Below are positions 1-7,983 of a DNA stretch of 20,283 bases, piece by piece. Location of the stretch: positions 1-20,283 of the IMG/VR virus record IMGVR_UViG_3300048023_000075; one strand, 5' to 3'. The DNA is from a virus. The position numbers and the translations under genes are program-made. A model generated the notes under the pieces. That model was given only the letters and a program-made list of their open reading frames with translations, made no database searches and was not told where the DNA came from. The stretch's first letter is position 1. Every line of letters begins with the position of its first letter.

Positions 1-458
1 ACTGTGGCGCTGCCGCCGTAAGACGCAATAAATATTGCGCTTGCAGTGGCGCTCGCCGCACCAGTTACCGATGCCGCAAAAGGCTGCACGCGGTTGGCTG
101 AGGCTGTGACAGTTGCCGCAATAGACGCGGCACCGTCAGTAACCTGCACATGCTGTGGCGTGGCTGTTGCTGTGACCGCGACGTTTGCGGTGCCTGCTAT
201 CTCAATAGCAAACTGCACAGCGCCGGTGGCTGTTAGCGCGACAGATGCGGAACCCTCAAACGCCAAAACCTCAAGGTCGGCCATCTGCTCAAGCGTGCCA
301 AACGTATCTAGCTGCTCAAGCGTACCCCAGTTATCGAGCTGTTCGAGAGTGGGGTTTGACCAATCGACCTTAGTTAGCAGTAACGCGCTATCCAGCGAAT
401 AGGGTAGCGCGTCAATACTTGACGTAAAGTTGTCTAGGCTAGGGGTTCCTGTTGCCAT
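1..458 (-). CDS. Ala/Thr-rich putative tail or virion structural protein, 3' end cut by window edge
   Basis: An open frame runs from an ATG at 458-456 off the left edge, giving 152 complete codons with no stop. The start follows a Shine-Dalgarno-like GAGGCGG and lies 8 bases after the preceding gene's stop. Residues 1-36 are mixed. Residues 37-63 are three copies of a nine-residue unit (TLEQLDNWG, TLEQLDTFG, TLEQMADLE). From residue 66 on the protein is low-complexity Ala/Thr/Val with recurring blocks such as VAVTATAT, suggesting a beta-rich repetitive stalk. I do not recognise a named family. Its place at the end of the structural operon, after the adaptor and a tail-type protein, suggests a tail, fibre or appendage component. 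That role is inference. The reading frame is well supported. Confidence 0.72.
   Translation of the reverse strand, partial: MATGTPSLDNFTSSIDALPYSLDSALLLTKVDWSNPTLEQLDNWGTLEQLDTFGTLEQMADLEVLAFEGSASVALTATGAVQFAIEIAGTANVAVTATATPQHVQVTDGAASIAATVTASANRVQPFAASVTGAASATASAIFIASYGGSAT
270..350 (-). repeat. Three tandem 27-bp coding repeats
   Basis: Three in-frame 27-bp units encode T-L-E-Q-(L/M) nonapeptides inside the partial structural protein. The copies differ at many third positions but keep the Thr-Leu-Glu-Gln core, so the repeat seems to be maintained at protein level rather than being a recent slippage product. Confidence 0.7.
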
Positions 459-466
459 TACCGCCT

Positions 467-853
467 CTAAGCTGCGGTGATGTCGAGATCACCTGTGGGT
501 ATCTTCAAGATGTCGCCTGACGCGATTGTTTTGGCTGTGGTGAACGCGCCGTGGATAAGCAGGTTGCCAGAGCTGGCGGCATCAAAAATGCCGAAGTGAG
601 ATATCAAGCCCCAAGAGCCGGTGGCCGCATTAAACTCGATAGCCGCGCTGTTTGACGTTGTGCCACTAGCCGCCGCGCTAAACGTAGCCGCCACGCGGGC
701 GTAGTTGCTGCCAGTCAACTCGGTGCCGCTGTTGTCGTCGTTAAACGACCCAGTCGACAGACCGACATATACGGCTGTTGGCATCGTGTAGGCGCCGGTG
801 CCTAAGATGTGGTCGAGAATTTCATTCTCAAGGTAGTCAGATAGACTGGACAT
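467..853 (-). CDS. Phage tail-fibre-type small protein (Gp80-like)
   Basis: 128 residues. Its N-terminus (SLSDYLENEILDHILG) is followed by a segment in which YVGLSTGSF, GTELTGSNYARV, GSWGLISHFGIFDA and GNLLIHGAFT occur in order. From memory this pattern is a widespread small phage protein annotated as tail fibre protein or Gp80-like, usually 120-140 residues, so the length is normal. It is probably a beta-rich virion component, but its exact position in the particle is not known to me. The ATG follows GGAG by about 10 bases and lies 3 bases after the adaptor's stop, implying translational coupling. Confidence 0.72.
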   Translation of the reverse strand: MSSLSDYLENEILDHILGTGAYTMPTAVYVGLSTGSFNDDNSGTELTGSNYARVAATFSAAASGTTSNSAAIEFNAATGSWGLISHFGIFDAASSGNLLIHGAFTTAKTIASGDILKIPTGDLDITAA

Positions 854-856
854 AGC

Positions 857-1501
857 TTAGCTCTCCACTGCTGAATTTTGTCGTTGATACACACTGCTGA
901 TAAACAACGACCCGGTGCCGTAATGCGAGCGCTGCTCATCAACCTTGATCTCCTCAAGCGCAAGGTTGAACCGTTGCAGGTACTGCGACGCACGCGTCTC
1001 ATCTAACAGGTAAGCATACGCCTCGGCCAGTGCGCCGTAAAGGTAGGCGTCGGGTGACCGGCTCAGGATGTTGTTTGTCTGGTTTGCGGCTGACAGTGCC
1101 TCGATCGTGCCGATGTAGACAATCTCAACCGTGTAGGCTGTGTCCGGTATCGGCCGCAGCTTGATCTCGTCGCCGATGATGCTGTAGCCCAGCGGCTTGC
1201 CAGCGCCGCCTGACGAAAACTTGGTGTCGAGAGCTGACGGGCTGTAGTAGGACAGCACGGTCAGCGGCGTGGTGTTTAGCTTCACCTCACGCACCTCGCG
1301 CAAGTCAACCGGCAGGGCGAGGTATTCGTTGTTCGCAACCGTTGACGCCGTGACGCGCTTTTCCTGACTGCGCGTCTCAAGCTCGCGGCTCATGCGCGCC
1401 TCAGCCATTGTGATGAAGTCCGGTATCTGCGCCGTTAAGTCGTCACGCGCCAAGAAGTTGGCAATCGCCGCTTGCAGGTTTGTGTAGGTGTCGACTGCCA
1501 T
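857..1501 (-). CDS. Head-tail adaptor protein, SU10-type
   Basis: 214 residues. The N-terminus (TYTNLQAAIANFLARDDLT, then IPDFITMAEARMSREL) and the middle (LPVDLREVREVKL; PLGYSIIGDEIKLRP; YTVEIVYIGTIEAL) match the phage adaptor family typified by phage SU10. That family forms a ring under the portal and connects it to the tail. The helical C-terminal half contains SPDAYLYGALAEAYAYLLDE, a conserved motif in this family. Length is typical (about 200-220). The ATG overlaps the upstream gene's TAA by one base (TAATG), and GGCGGAAA lies upstream. Position after capsid genes and before tail-type genes agrees with the role. Confidence 0.82.
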   Translation of the reverse strand: MAVDTYTNLQAAIANFLARDDLTAQIPDFITMAEARMSRELETRSQEKRVTASTVANNEYLALPVDLREVREVKLNTTPLTVLSYYSPSALDTKFSSGGAGKPLGYSIIGDEIKLRPIPDTAYTVEIVYIGTIEALSAANQTNNILSRSPDAYLYGALAEAYAYLLDETRASQYLQRFNLALEEIKVDEQRSHYGTGSLFISSVYQRQNSAVES

Positions 1502-1824
1502 TATACGTTTCCGCCGCCTGTTCTAAAGTCACGGTTCTGGTTGTCGTTTAGCCACGCCTTCCAACCCTTCGGGTTTTCCTGCGGTGTGCCAAGCGTCTCA
1601 ATCAGGTGATTATACACGACGTTTGGGATTTCCGCTACATGCTGCATGTGGCGCTGCGTGTTGCCGATCATGTTGCCCTTTTGGTAGTCGTTGCTCATCT
1701 GACGGTTGAGCTTCACCAGACCCTCAAAGCTTTGCTTCTGCTCAATGTAAGATGTGCCGTCATTATTCTGATGCATGTACACTTCTTTTTTTGTGTGTGG
1801 GTCTGTGTATAAAACGCGCTTCAT
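1501..1824 (-). CDS. Conserved-looking small hypothetical protein of the head/adaptor region
   Basis: 107 residues with no family I can name. It is polar, rich in Asn, Gln and Lys, with no Cys and no membrane segment. It starts MKRVLYTDPHTKKEVYM and ends in a Gly-rich tail. The ATG is preceded by AGGTGG at good spacing, and the stop overlaps the adaptor start by one base. It is the first gene after the hairpin that follows the capsid gene, so its expression may be lowered relative to capsid. Its place between capsid and adaptor suggests a head-completion or minor virion protein, which is inference only. Confidence 0.7.
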   Translation of the reverse strand: MKRVLYTDPHTKKEVYMHQNNDGTSYIEQKQSFEGLVKLNRQMSNDYQKGNMIGNTQRHMQHVAEIPNVVYNHLIETLGTPQENPKGWKAWLNDNQNRDFRTGGGNV

Positions 1825-1847
1825 ATTACCACCTATGAATTAGAAGA

Positions 1848-1871
1848 GAGGGGGCAGTCGCCCGCCCCCTC
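1848..1871 (-). terminator. Terminator-like hairpin after the capsid gene
   Basis: On the minus strand, GAGGGGGC, an 8-base loop and GCCCCCTC form a perfect 8-bp GC-rich stem starting 7 bases after the capsid stop codon, followed by TCTTCT. The U-tract is poor, so partial termination or 3'-end protection of the abundant capsid transcript is more likely than a full stop, since the next gene begins 24 bases downstream. Confidence 0.55.
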
Positions 1872-1878
1872 AGTGATG

Positions 1879-3112
1879 TTACGAACCGTTAAGGTCAAAC
1901 ACAACAGCGTGTGCCTTAGGCGCGGTCGGCTTGAGCGCCCACTCAACCACAAGGTGGCTGGTTTGAGCGTCGCCGTCTTTTGCCAAGTCTTCCTCAAGGA
2001 AGTTACGGCCGTTCAGTGTGCAGATTGACACAAAGTCTGGGTCAATCAAGAACAAGCGGTCGTTACCAAGCAGTCGAGACGGGACGGCCTCCACCGTACC
2101 CCAATCCGTCAAAAATACACTCGTGGAACCAACATATGCGACCTCTTTAGCCGCAGTCATGTTCACGTCGTTTGACACCAGATTGCCTGTGGCAGACAGG
2201 TCCGAGAAATTGGCCCGGTTGGTAGCGCTGGCAACCATCAGGCGAGGGTTACCGCCGTCGGTCCACGCGTCTTGCATGCCGTCCTCGATCAAGGCAAGTG
2301 TCAACGGGCGGGCCGTGCCTGACGTGATTGTTGTTGTGCCGTCGGCACCAACAGCAAACGCACCAGTTGCGCCGACTGAACCGTTTGACATCCAGCAAGT
2401 CAGAGACGCTGACTTACGAGGGTCATTGCCGTCACGGGCAACGTCGGTGTCACCGATTGCCTTTTCTATATCGCGGCGCAGTTCGAGAGCCTTCAACACC
2501 TTCTGGTAGTTGTGTTCCCGCTCACGGCCTGCTGTGTCAACTGCGTCAAGCACTTTGTTACCGCTGGCCTGTTTATGACCAACTTCTACGGCTTGTAATT
2601 AGGTTATACCGTAGATCAGACTATATCTTCACTTTCGTGTTGGGCGCTCGTGGGCAGATTATTCTTTCGTCACCGCCTAGTCGTTGAACCTTCACCAGCC
2701 CTCAGCTTTCGCTTCCATCTGGCGCTTGGCTGCTGATTACCCGCCTCCGGGCTTCCCAGCAATTCACCCAATTTTTTTCCTGAACCAGTCAGATAGCAAT
2801 CTGATTTAGAACAGGGGAACCATTGAACAGTTTAGTTCCACTGGTAGCAAATACCTTCTTGGAAATCTGGTGGTAGTTGCCCACGCGTGATGTTGGGGTC
2901 GCCGCTGCTGTCGCAGTGGTCGCACCTTCGTTGTGGTAGTTAGTGTCTGACGCGGCAGTCAATTCTTGGACCTGCCACTCAGTAAAGATACCATTGCTGG
3001 TCTCTTTTTTTACGTTGCTGAAAATCGGTGTCTCAGCAGGGTCGATGCGGTAAATAATATCGGCGAGTTGCTCCTTTTCGCCAATCGCCGCTCCTGTCGA
3101 AAAAACAGTCAT
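1879..3112 (-). CDS. Major capsid protein, SU10/DUF5309-type, split by a group I intron (join 3112-2834, 2550-1879)
   Basis: The mature product is predicted as 93 residues from exon 1 (3112-2834) plus 223 from exon 2 (2550-1882), 316 in total, normal for this family. Exon 1 has the family's N-terminal pattern: STGAAIGEKEQLADIIY, IDPAETPIFSN, then WQVQELTAA and RVGNYHQISKKVFATSGT. Exon 2 continues LDAVDTAGREREHNYQ and LELRRDIEKAI, which in relatives directly follows the SGT. Read without splicing, exon 1 runs into the insert and stops after 14 extra codons (107 residues), losing most of the protein. The ATG has GAGGAG upstream. The gene follows the scaffold gene by 17 bases. Capsid identity is confident. 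Exact exon ends are inferred from intron pairing and the protein alignment. Confidence 0.88.
2551..2833 (-). ncRNA. Group I self-splicing intron (IA-like, no ORF) in the capsid gene
   Basis: Minus-strand coordinates. P element AATTGCTGGGAA (2764-2753); Q AATCAGCAGCC (2738-2728); R GTTCAACGACTA (2689-2678); S AAGATATAGTC (2629-2619). Pairings seen: P1, exon GGAACU (2839-2834) with GGUUCC (2821-2816), ending in U.G at the 5' splice site; P3, UUGGGUG (2771-2765) with CGCCCAA (2646-2640); P4, UGCUG with CAGCA; P5, GCCC with GGGU; P6, GCC with GGC; P7, GACUA with UAGUC; P7.1-like GGCGG with CUGCC between P7 and P3, typical of subgroup IA; P8, CAC-GAAA-GUG; P9, CUACGG with CCGUAG; P9.1, UUGGUC with GGCCAG; P10, UCAA (2826-2823) with exon-2 UUGA (2549-2546). 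The terminal G is 2551. The 283 nt hold no endonuclease ORF. Confidence 0.92.
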
Positions 3113-3129
3113 GTTTTAGTCTCCTCGGG

Positions 3130-4146
3130 CTATCTGCCCATTAGATAATTAACGGCAGCGTCGACAGTTCCGGCGCTTTCAAAACGCTTTTTTGCCTCAC
3201 GCTGAGAACGGGTAGCAACTTCTCGCTTGGTCTTCGGGCGTCCTGCCTTAGCCATCTTTGGCGCCTGCCGGGTGCGTTTTTTGGCGGCGGGTTTCTTCGA
3301 CTGAAGATTGTCCCACTTCCACGCCTTGTAAAGCAATTCGATAGCCCGCGCGTCAGACGCGTTGGCGATCTCTTCTTCACTAAACCCAATGCGACGCTGT
3401 GCGTACTTGATGACTTCCTGACGCTCATTCTCGCGAATGTCGTCATTCTGCCAGTCAGGTATGCGCTGCAACATATCGGCGCGCTGGTTCTGCAAGTGCT
3501 TCTCCAGATTGCGCTGATGATCGTGCATCTGTTCCTGAGCGACGCGCTGCCTCTCGGCCTCGACTGTCTTCTGCTGTTCCTTGTACTGATCCCATTCGGT
3601 CTTAGCTAGGAACAAGTCACGCTCGCTCATCGTTTCGGCTAATGCTCTCCAATCAGGTTCCTGCTGGACTGTCTGTTGGATTTGGGCGCTCAACTGATCA
3701 AGTTGCTGCGCGTAGGCGTCTCGGAGTTGCTTGGTCTCGGCTGCCTCTTGCTCAAAGGCTTTGCGTTGCTCAGCAAGTTCCATCGACTTCCTAGTAAATG
3801 ACTGCTGCATCATAAATCCAGACTTCAGCTCGTCTAGGTTCACCTCTACAGTCTGTCCGTCAATTTTGACTTCGTACTTTTGTTGAGGCTCCTCGACAAC
3901 TTCGTCGTCGTCATCATCGTAGTAGTCATCTTCGCCGTCACTAGCCTCATCATCGTCGATGTCGTCATCCGGCGCCTCGTCGGCGTTGTCGGTGGCGGCA
4001 TCTAGTGCCTCGGCTTCGGGCTGTTGAAGCTGCTCTTCGTCAGCTTCAGTCCGCTCTTCTGCCGCAGTATCCGCTGGGGGATTGCTCAGAAGGCTTAATG
4101 CGTCATTCATTGAAAGAGTGTCGGTTCCATTCGGATTATCGACCAT
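3130..4146 (-). CDS. Capsid scaffold / assembly protein
   Basis: 338 residues with a scaffold-like layout. Residues about 20-90 are extremely acidic, including long Asp/Glu runs. Residues about 90-125 are a short folded part (KYEVKIDGQTVEVNLDELKSG). Residues about 125-225 are Gln/Glu/Ala-rich coiled coil. The C-terminal 70 residues are Lys/Arg-rich (KKPAAKKRTRQAPKMAKAG). A basic C-terminal tail binding capsid subunits fits known scaffold proteins. The gene lies immediately before the major capsid gene, as usual. ATG is preceded by AAGGTG. Function is assigned from architecture and position, not from catalytic residues. No protease domain is visible. Confidence 0.8.
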   Translation of the reverse strand: MVDNPNGTDTLSMNDALSLLSNPPADTAAEERTEADEEQLQQPEAEALDAATDNADEAPDDDIDDDEASDGEDDYYDDDDDEVVEEPQQKYEVKIDGQTVEVNLDELKSGFMMQQSFTRKSMELAEQRKAFEQEAAETKQLRDAYAQQLDQLSAQIQQTVQQEPDWRALAETMSERDLFLAKTEWDQYKEQQKTVEAERQRVAQEQMHDHQRNLEKHLQNQRADMLQRIPDWQNDDIRENERQEVIKYAQRRIGFSEEEIANASDARAIELLYKAWKWDNLQSKKPAAKKRTRQAPKMAKAGRPKTKREVATRSQREAKKRFESAGTVDAAVNYLMGR

Positions 4147-4153
4147 AATGTCA

Positions 4154-4441
4154 TCACCTTATTTTGTTAAAAATGGCACGCCTCTGCAAATCTTCCAGTT
4201 GCGCTTCGGCTAACTTACCATCCTCTACCACACTTTGAAAATACCCCCTTAGGGCGCTAAGTGCTTGGCTTAGGTTATAAATACGCTCGCGTGCCTCTGC
4301 GTCCTTAACGTCGCTCGACTTCCACGCCTCGATAAACTGCGTGTCGAGGTAATCAAACGCCTCAACAAAAAGCTCATGCCTTAGCAGGCTGGCGGCCTTT
4401 TCTGCCCGCGCCTGCTTGTCCCTTAGTTTGTGTTTGTCCAT
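4154..4441 (-). CDS. Small helical hypothetical protein
   Basis: 95 residues, predicted almost entirely alpha-helical and charged (KHKLRDKQARAEKAASLLRH; EAFDYLDTQFIEAWKSSD; ARERIYNLSQALSALRGYF; DGKLAEAQLEDLQRRAIF). Similar short helical proteins with an EAF..LE..FI.AW pattern are common next to head genes in phages of alphaproteobacteria, as far as I recall, without assigned function. It sits 7 bases upstream of the scaffold gene and 6 bases after the preceding stop, with a weak GGGAAAA before its ATG. A head-assembly accessory role is a guess. Confidence 0.68.
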   Translation of the reverse strand: MDKHKLRDKQARAEKAASLLRHELFVEAFDYLDTQFIEAWKSSDVKDAEARERIYNLSQALSALRGYFQSVVEDGKLAEAQLEDLQRRAIFNKIR

Positions 4442-4447
4442 TTTTCC

Positions 4448-5572
4448 CTACGATAAAAGTGTGTAGCCTGTCAGGTTAGGCGCTTGCTGGAAATACTGCG
4501 GGCGCGTCGCCGCACCACGCCGAAACGCCAAGTTGGCGGCGCTGAAGTCCTGCGGCGTGCCAAAGCCCGCGCCATACCGATCGGCGAACATTCCCATACC
4601 CATAGGCGCCACATCGAGCAAGCCCATACGCGCGTAGTCGCCAGCCTCATAAGGGCCAGCGCCGGTGACTGGTGTGCCGAAGCTCGGCGTACCGCCGCCC
4701 ATACGGCACGCCTGCAAGTCCTCGTCGAAGACGTAGCCTTCGGGGCATTGGTCTTGCCGGCCGGTGTTTGGGTTGTATTCTGCGGCTACGGTTTCGCGGC
4801 CGTCGCCTTCTCTACCCATTCCGTCACCAATAGTGCCGTCTTGATTAAAGCCAGTAGTCACATAAGGGTCTAGGTCAAAAAGCTCAGAAATAAATCCGGG
4901 CATACCAAAGCTCGGAGCCTGACTGTCGAAGCTGCTAAAAATACCTCTATTGGGGTCGTCAAATGTTAGATAGTTTTGTGTCCGCCCTAGTGGCATCCCA
5001 AAAAACCCAGCAATACCCGGCGCTTTTCCAGTTTGGTACGCTTTCATTATTTGTCTGTCTGTAAAGCCAAGCCTTTGACTGGCCGGAGCCGCAGCTATTC
5101 GAGACATCGCCTTGGCAAGATTTACATCAAATCCACGCCCTACAGACGGCGCAGTTTGGTAAGCGCTTCCAATCATTCCGCCCATCGCGCCGGGGGATTG
5201 GGCCTGACGAGCAGCCTCTGCTCTTGCAATTTCTTGCTTCGCGGCAGCTTCAGCTTTCGCTCGCTCTGTGGCCTGACGAGCGGCGTCTCTGGCTGCCCTT
5301 TCAGCTTTTGCCGCCTCTAAAGCCTTGTCTCGGCCTTGACTGTCTCTTTCATTTCCGCCGCCGCCGCCATAATCTCTGCCACGGCCACCGAAACCGCCCT
5401 GAGAGCGGCCAGCGTCTGGGCCACCATAATAAGCAGGGATACCGTGTACCTTTTCACCCGATCCGCCCATAGCCTTTAGCACCTTCGCCTCTTCCGGCGT
5501 GATGTAAGCCAGTAGGTGCTTCTGGCCTTTAATGGTGGTGCGGCGTGGTGGGTTCTTCATAGCCATCGTCAT
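4448..5572 (-). CDS. Hypothetical Gly/Ala-rich virion-region protein
   Basis: 374 residues, no recognised catalytic motif. The N-terminal 50 residues (HLLAYITPEEAKVLKAMGG, then VHGIPAYYGG) look like a short conserved motif. Residues about 55-75 are Gly/Arg-rich, 80-125 an Ala/Arg/Glu helix, 190-240 aromatic and Phe-rich. Near residue 275 is a two-cysteine segment (QDQCPEGYVFDEDLQACR), resembling short disulphide or metal-binding motifs of some virion proteins. The ATG overlaps the portal stop (ATGA), so translation is coupled. Internal ATGs at codons 3 and 5 are possible starts. Position between portal and scaffold suggests an ejected internal or minor head protein. This is inference. Confidence 0.68.
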   Translation of the reverse strand: MTMAMKNPPRRTTIKGQKHLLAYITPEEAKVLKAMGGSGEKVHGIPAYYGGPDAGRSQGGFGGRGRDYGGGGGNERDSQGRDKALEAAKAERAARDAARQATERAKAEAAAKQEIARAEAARQAQSPGAMGGMIGSAYQTAPSVGRGFDVNLAKAMSRIAAAPASQRLGFTDRQIMKAYQTGKAPGIAGFFGMPLGRTQNYLTFDDPNRGIFSSFDSQAPSFGMPGFISELFDLDPYVTTGFNQDGTIGDGMGREGDGRETVAAEYNPNTGRQDQCPEGYVFDEDLQACRMGGGTPSFGTPVTGAGPYEAGDYARMGLLDVAPMGMGMFADRYGAGFGTPQDFSAANLAFRRGAATRPQYFQQAPNLTGYTLLS

Positions 5573-7629
5573 GCCCTCGGCAGGTTGGTTGATATTTCGG
5601 CGTCGGTCACAGCCTTAGCCACGCGTAGTTGCGCCTCGGCTTCCAGCTCTTGTCGCCGCATGTCCATTTCCATAATCATCTTCTCGCGCTCAAGCTCTAG
5701 CTCGGCCTGCATACGCTCGCGCTTCAACGCGATCTCCGCCTCAGCCTTTTGCTGTGCGATCTGCATGTCCATCTGCGCCTTCTGCTGTGCAGCCACCAGT
5801 GCCGGGTCTTGCTGCGGCTGCTGCTGCGCGGCCTGCTGCTTCTGCATTGCCAGCGTCTGGGCGACAACCTGCGGCGGGTTGAAGAATTGGTCGGCATCCT
5901 TAAAGCCGCCAATCTCGGCAATCGAGCGCAGCGTGTTCACATACTGAGGCGCTGACACCAGCGGGTTGTCCGCGCCTAACTGCATCAGGATCTGCTCCTG
6001 CTTCGCCGCAATCTGCGTCAGGAACGCAATCTTGGTTTCGTCGTCAGTCGTGCCAAGCCCGACCTGCACGATGGTGTCAAACTGCGACTTCCACTCGGCC
6101 GGGTTAATCGGCACAAAGCTGTTGTTGAGGCGTAGCATCTTTTCGTTGGTGTCGAATTTGAGAACTAAATGCAAAATACCCTTAAAGAGTGTCTTAACGC
6201 CTGTCTCAGCCATTGTGCGCGCATAAGATTCCAGCTTGACCTGCGCGCCGCGTACCGTCGCGCTGACGGCTGACGCTGTAGACGACTGCAAGCTGTTGGC
6301 GTCCAGACCCTGCGAGGCACGGCTCATGCCGGTCCTCTGTTCCTTAACCGTGTCCAAATAATCCATCAGCGGACGTATTTCGCTACCCACAGACGCGCCA
6401 GCCAGTGGCTGTATCATGCCCGGTTGGCGAACCCGGATTACACCTCCAGCCTGTGCATCCAATAAATCATCGAGATTTACGGCACCTTCGACGGCCGCTA
6501 TGCGCGGCAGTGTCGATGAATACACGCTGTCCAGATACTGGCGCATCAGCGTGGTCTTAATGACCTGCAAGTCCTCGGTCATGTCGTAGATCGAGCGACC
6601 GACCAGCCGGTGCGGCATCAGGATGGGCGACGCAACCGCAAACGGGATGTGATCCCACGGCTCGTTGTGCAGTATCTCGGCGCCGTCGGAGCCAATCGCG
6701 CAGATGCGCCGACGCTCGGCGATGCCGTCGCCGTCGAAGTCTACGTTCATAATGCACTCGTGGTAAATGACCGAGCGCAGGGTCGGGTCGGCCGGGTCAA
6801 CGCCGGTCGCGGCCTCGATGTCTTGGAAGCGGTTGTTGACCTCGCGGTCGACGTCCAGCTCATTCTCGCCCGCGTGCTTCTCGACGATGTCGCGGTCGTA
6901 ACCCATAGCCACAAGCTCGGACACAGTCAGCGACGTGCGGTGCGCCATAAAGTGTGCGTCCTCAAGTGAGGTGCAGTGACGCGACACGAGAAATTCCTCG
7001 GGCGGCACGTTGATCGCCTTAATCTCGCCCTCTTTGCGTGTGACGCGGACGGTCAGGTCGTACTCAGAGCGAAGCGGCACGGTCTCGCCTGTCTCTTCGC
7101 TGTACATGCTCTCCATCACGGTCTCGGCCTGCTCGACGATTTCGACGTCGGGGTCGTTCATCAGCATGACCAGCTCGTCCTCGGACAAGCCGTTGTATTC
7201 TTCTTCGTCTACCTGCTCTTTTTCTTCGTAGAAAAATTTGATGACGCCCATACGAAACAGCAGCGCGTCCTTGAAAAACGTGTGCAGCAGCTTGTAGCCG
7301 TCGTTGCGCTGGTTGATGATGTAGTTGACGTAATCGGACGCCTGCTCGGCTGCCTCGACGTCCTCGGCGTTACGCGGCGCGAAGCGGACGTATTTGTCGT
7401 TGGACGTAAACACCCGCATCAGGTTGGGCATGATCGCCTCAACCGTGTCGGCGACTTCAGTGGCGACTACAGACGACCGACCCTCAACCTCGTTGCCCAG
7501 CGGCTCACCCAAGTAAAAGTCGAGGGCGCGGAGCCGCTCCTCGGTGTATTCGCTGTCAAAGTGGTTTAGCGCGTCGGTGATTTCACCTGACACAATCGAG
7601 CCGAGCTGGTAGTCGTCCATTTTAGCCAT
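5569..7629 (-). CDS. Portal protein (P22/SU10-like)
   Basis: 686 residues from the ATG at 7629. The portal is the dodecameric ring at the head vertex through which DNA enters and leaves. The N-terminal part (SEYTEERLRALDFYLGEPLG, EVADTVEAIMPNLMRVFTSND, YVNYIINQRNDGYKLLHTFFKD) is typical of the large P22-like portals of podoviruses. Residues near 430-460 contain QRTGMSRASQGLDANSLQS, a conserved segment of these portals. The last 130 residues are a Gln/Glu/Lys coiled coil with poly-Gln, like the portal barrel. A GTG 12 bases further upstream is also in frame, but the ATG fits better with AAGGTG and GAAG upstream. It overlaps the end of the tiny basic gene before it and the next gene by 4 bases (ATGA). 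Confidence 0.9.
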   Translation of the reverse strand: MAKMDDYQLGSIVSGEITDALNHFDSEYTEERLRALDFYLGEPLGNEVEGRSSVVATEVADTVEAIMPNLMRVFTSNDKYVRFAPRNAEDVEAAEQASDYVNYIINQRNDGYKLLHTFFKDALLFRMGVIKFFYEEKEQVDEEEYNGLSEDELVMLMNDPDVEIVEQAETVMESMYSEETGETVPLRSEYDLTVRVTRKEGEIKAINVPPEEFLVSRHCTSLEDAHFMAHRTSLTVSELVAMGYDRDIVEKHAGENELDVDREVNNRFQDIEAATGVDPADPTLRSVIYHECIMNVDFDGDGIAERRRICAIGSDGAEILHNEPWDHIPFAVASPILMPHRLVGRSIYDMTEDLQVIKTTLMRQYLDSVYSSTLPRIAAVEGAVNLDDLLDAQAGGVIRVRQPGMIQPLAGASVGSEIRPLMDYLDTVKEQRTGMSRASQGLDANSLQSSTASAVSATVRGAQVKLESYARTMAETGVKTLFKGILHLVLKFDTNEKMLRLNNSFVPINPAEWKSQFDTIVQVGLGTTDDETKIAFLTQIAAKQEQILMQLGADNPLVSAPQYVNTLRSIAEIGGFKDADQFFNPPQVVAQTLAMQKQQAAQQQPQQDPALVAAQQKAQMDMQIAQQKAEAEIALKRERMQAELELEREKMIMEMDMRRQELEAEAQLRVAKAVTDAEISTNLPRA

Positions 7630-7768
7630 TTTTCTTCGCACCTTTAGCCACGCGTCTTGGCGCGGGTTTAGCTTTATCCGCTACGCTATTATTACACAGT
7701 TCCGGCTTTTCTTCCAGCGGGGGCTGAACGCGGCGTATGCGGCCAACTATAGGGCGCCGCACCATCAT
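7622..7768 (-). CDS. Tiny basic protein, 48 residues
   Basis: ATG at 7768 overlaps the preceding gene's stop (ATGA). The frame reads MMVRRPIVGRIRRVQPP, then LEEKPELCNNSVADKAKP and ends APRRVAKGAKKNG, with TAA inside the start region of the portal gene. It is strongly positive and has one Cys, with no family I recognise. Support comes from the exact fit between neighbours and from matching the pattern of five other very small mostly basic genes just upstream. A second ATG one codon in is equally possible as start. Nucleic-acid binding, or packaging with DNA, is speculation. Confidence 0.55.
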   Translation of the reverse strand: MMVRRPIVGRIRRVQPPLEEKPELCNNSVADKAKPAPRRVAKGAKKNG

Positions 7769-7983
7769 TGCATTGTCACCTTGCGCGTCTTCTTTTTCGC
7801 GCCCTTGGCAGGCTTAATCGTCGCACCTATTTTTGCGGCTGTCTCGGTGTGTCCGAATGTCGTCGCCACAGTTTTTGGTGGGCGAGGCGTAGCCACGACT
7901 TCGACCGCCGGATTTTTACCTTGGATGCAACGCGCCATATTCTCACAACGCCCGCGGTACGGGCAATTATCACATACAATCAT
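7765..7983 (-). CDS. Small Cys-cluster protein, 72 residues
   Basis: The start at ATG 7983 is chosen because it overlaps the upstream stop (ATGA) and has AGAGGAAG just before it. A longer TTG-initiated frame is less likely. The N-terminus is MIVCDNCPYRGRCENMARC, a C-x2-C-x5-C-x5-C cluster that could bind zinc or an iron-sulphur cluster. The rest is a Pro/Thr/Lys-rich basic tail ending KKKTRKVTMQ. No named family. The four-cysteine knuckle followed by a basic tail suggests nucleic-acid or protein binding in the virion or during assembly. This is inference. Confidence 0.62.
   Translation of the reverse strand: MIVCDNCPYRGRCENMARCIQGKNPAVEVVATPRPPKTVATTFGHTETAAKIGATIKPAKGAKKKTRKVTMQ

Noticed and set aside
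46-402. 118-codon plus ORF at the left edge
   Set aside because: Antisense shadow of the partial minus-strand structural protein, whose start has a Shine-Dalgarno site and fits the operon.
2554-2833. Capsid split as frameshift, pseudogene or IS insertion
   Set aside because: The interrupting DNA has the complete group I intron core and splicing restores the capsid frame; no transposase, target-site duplication or inverted ends are seen.
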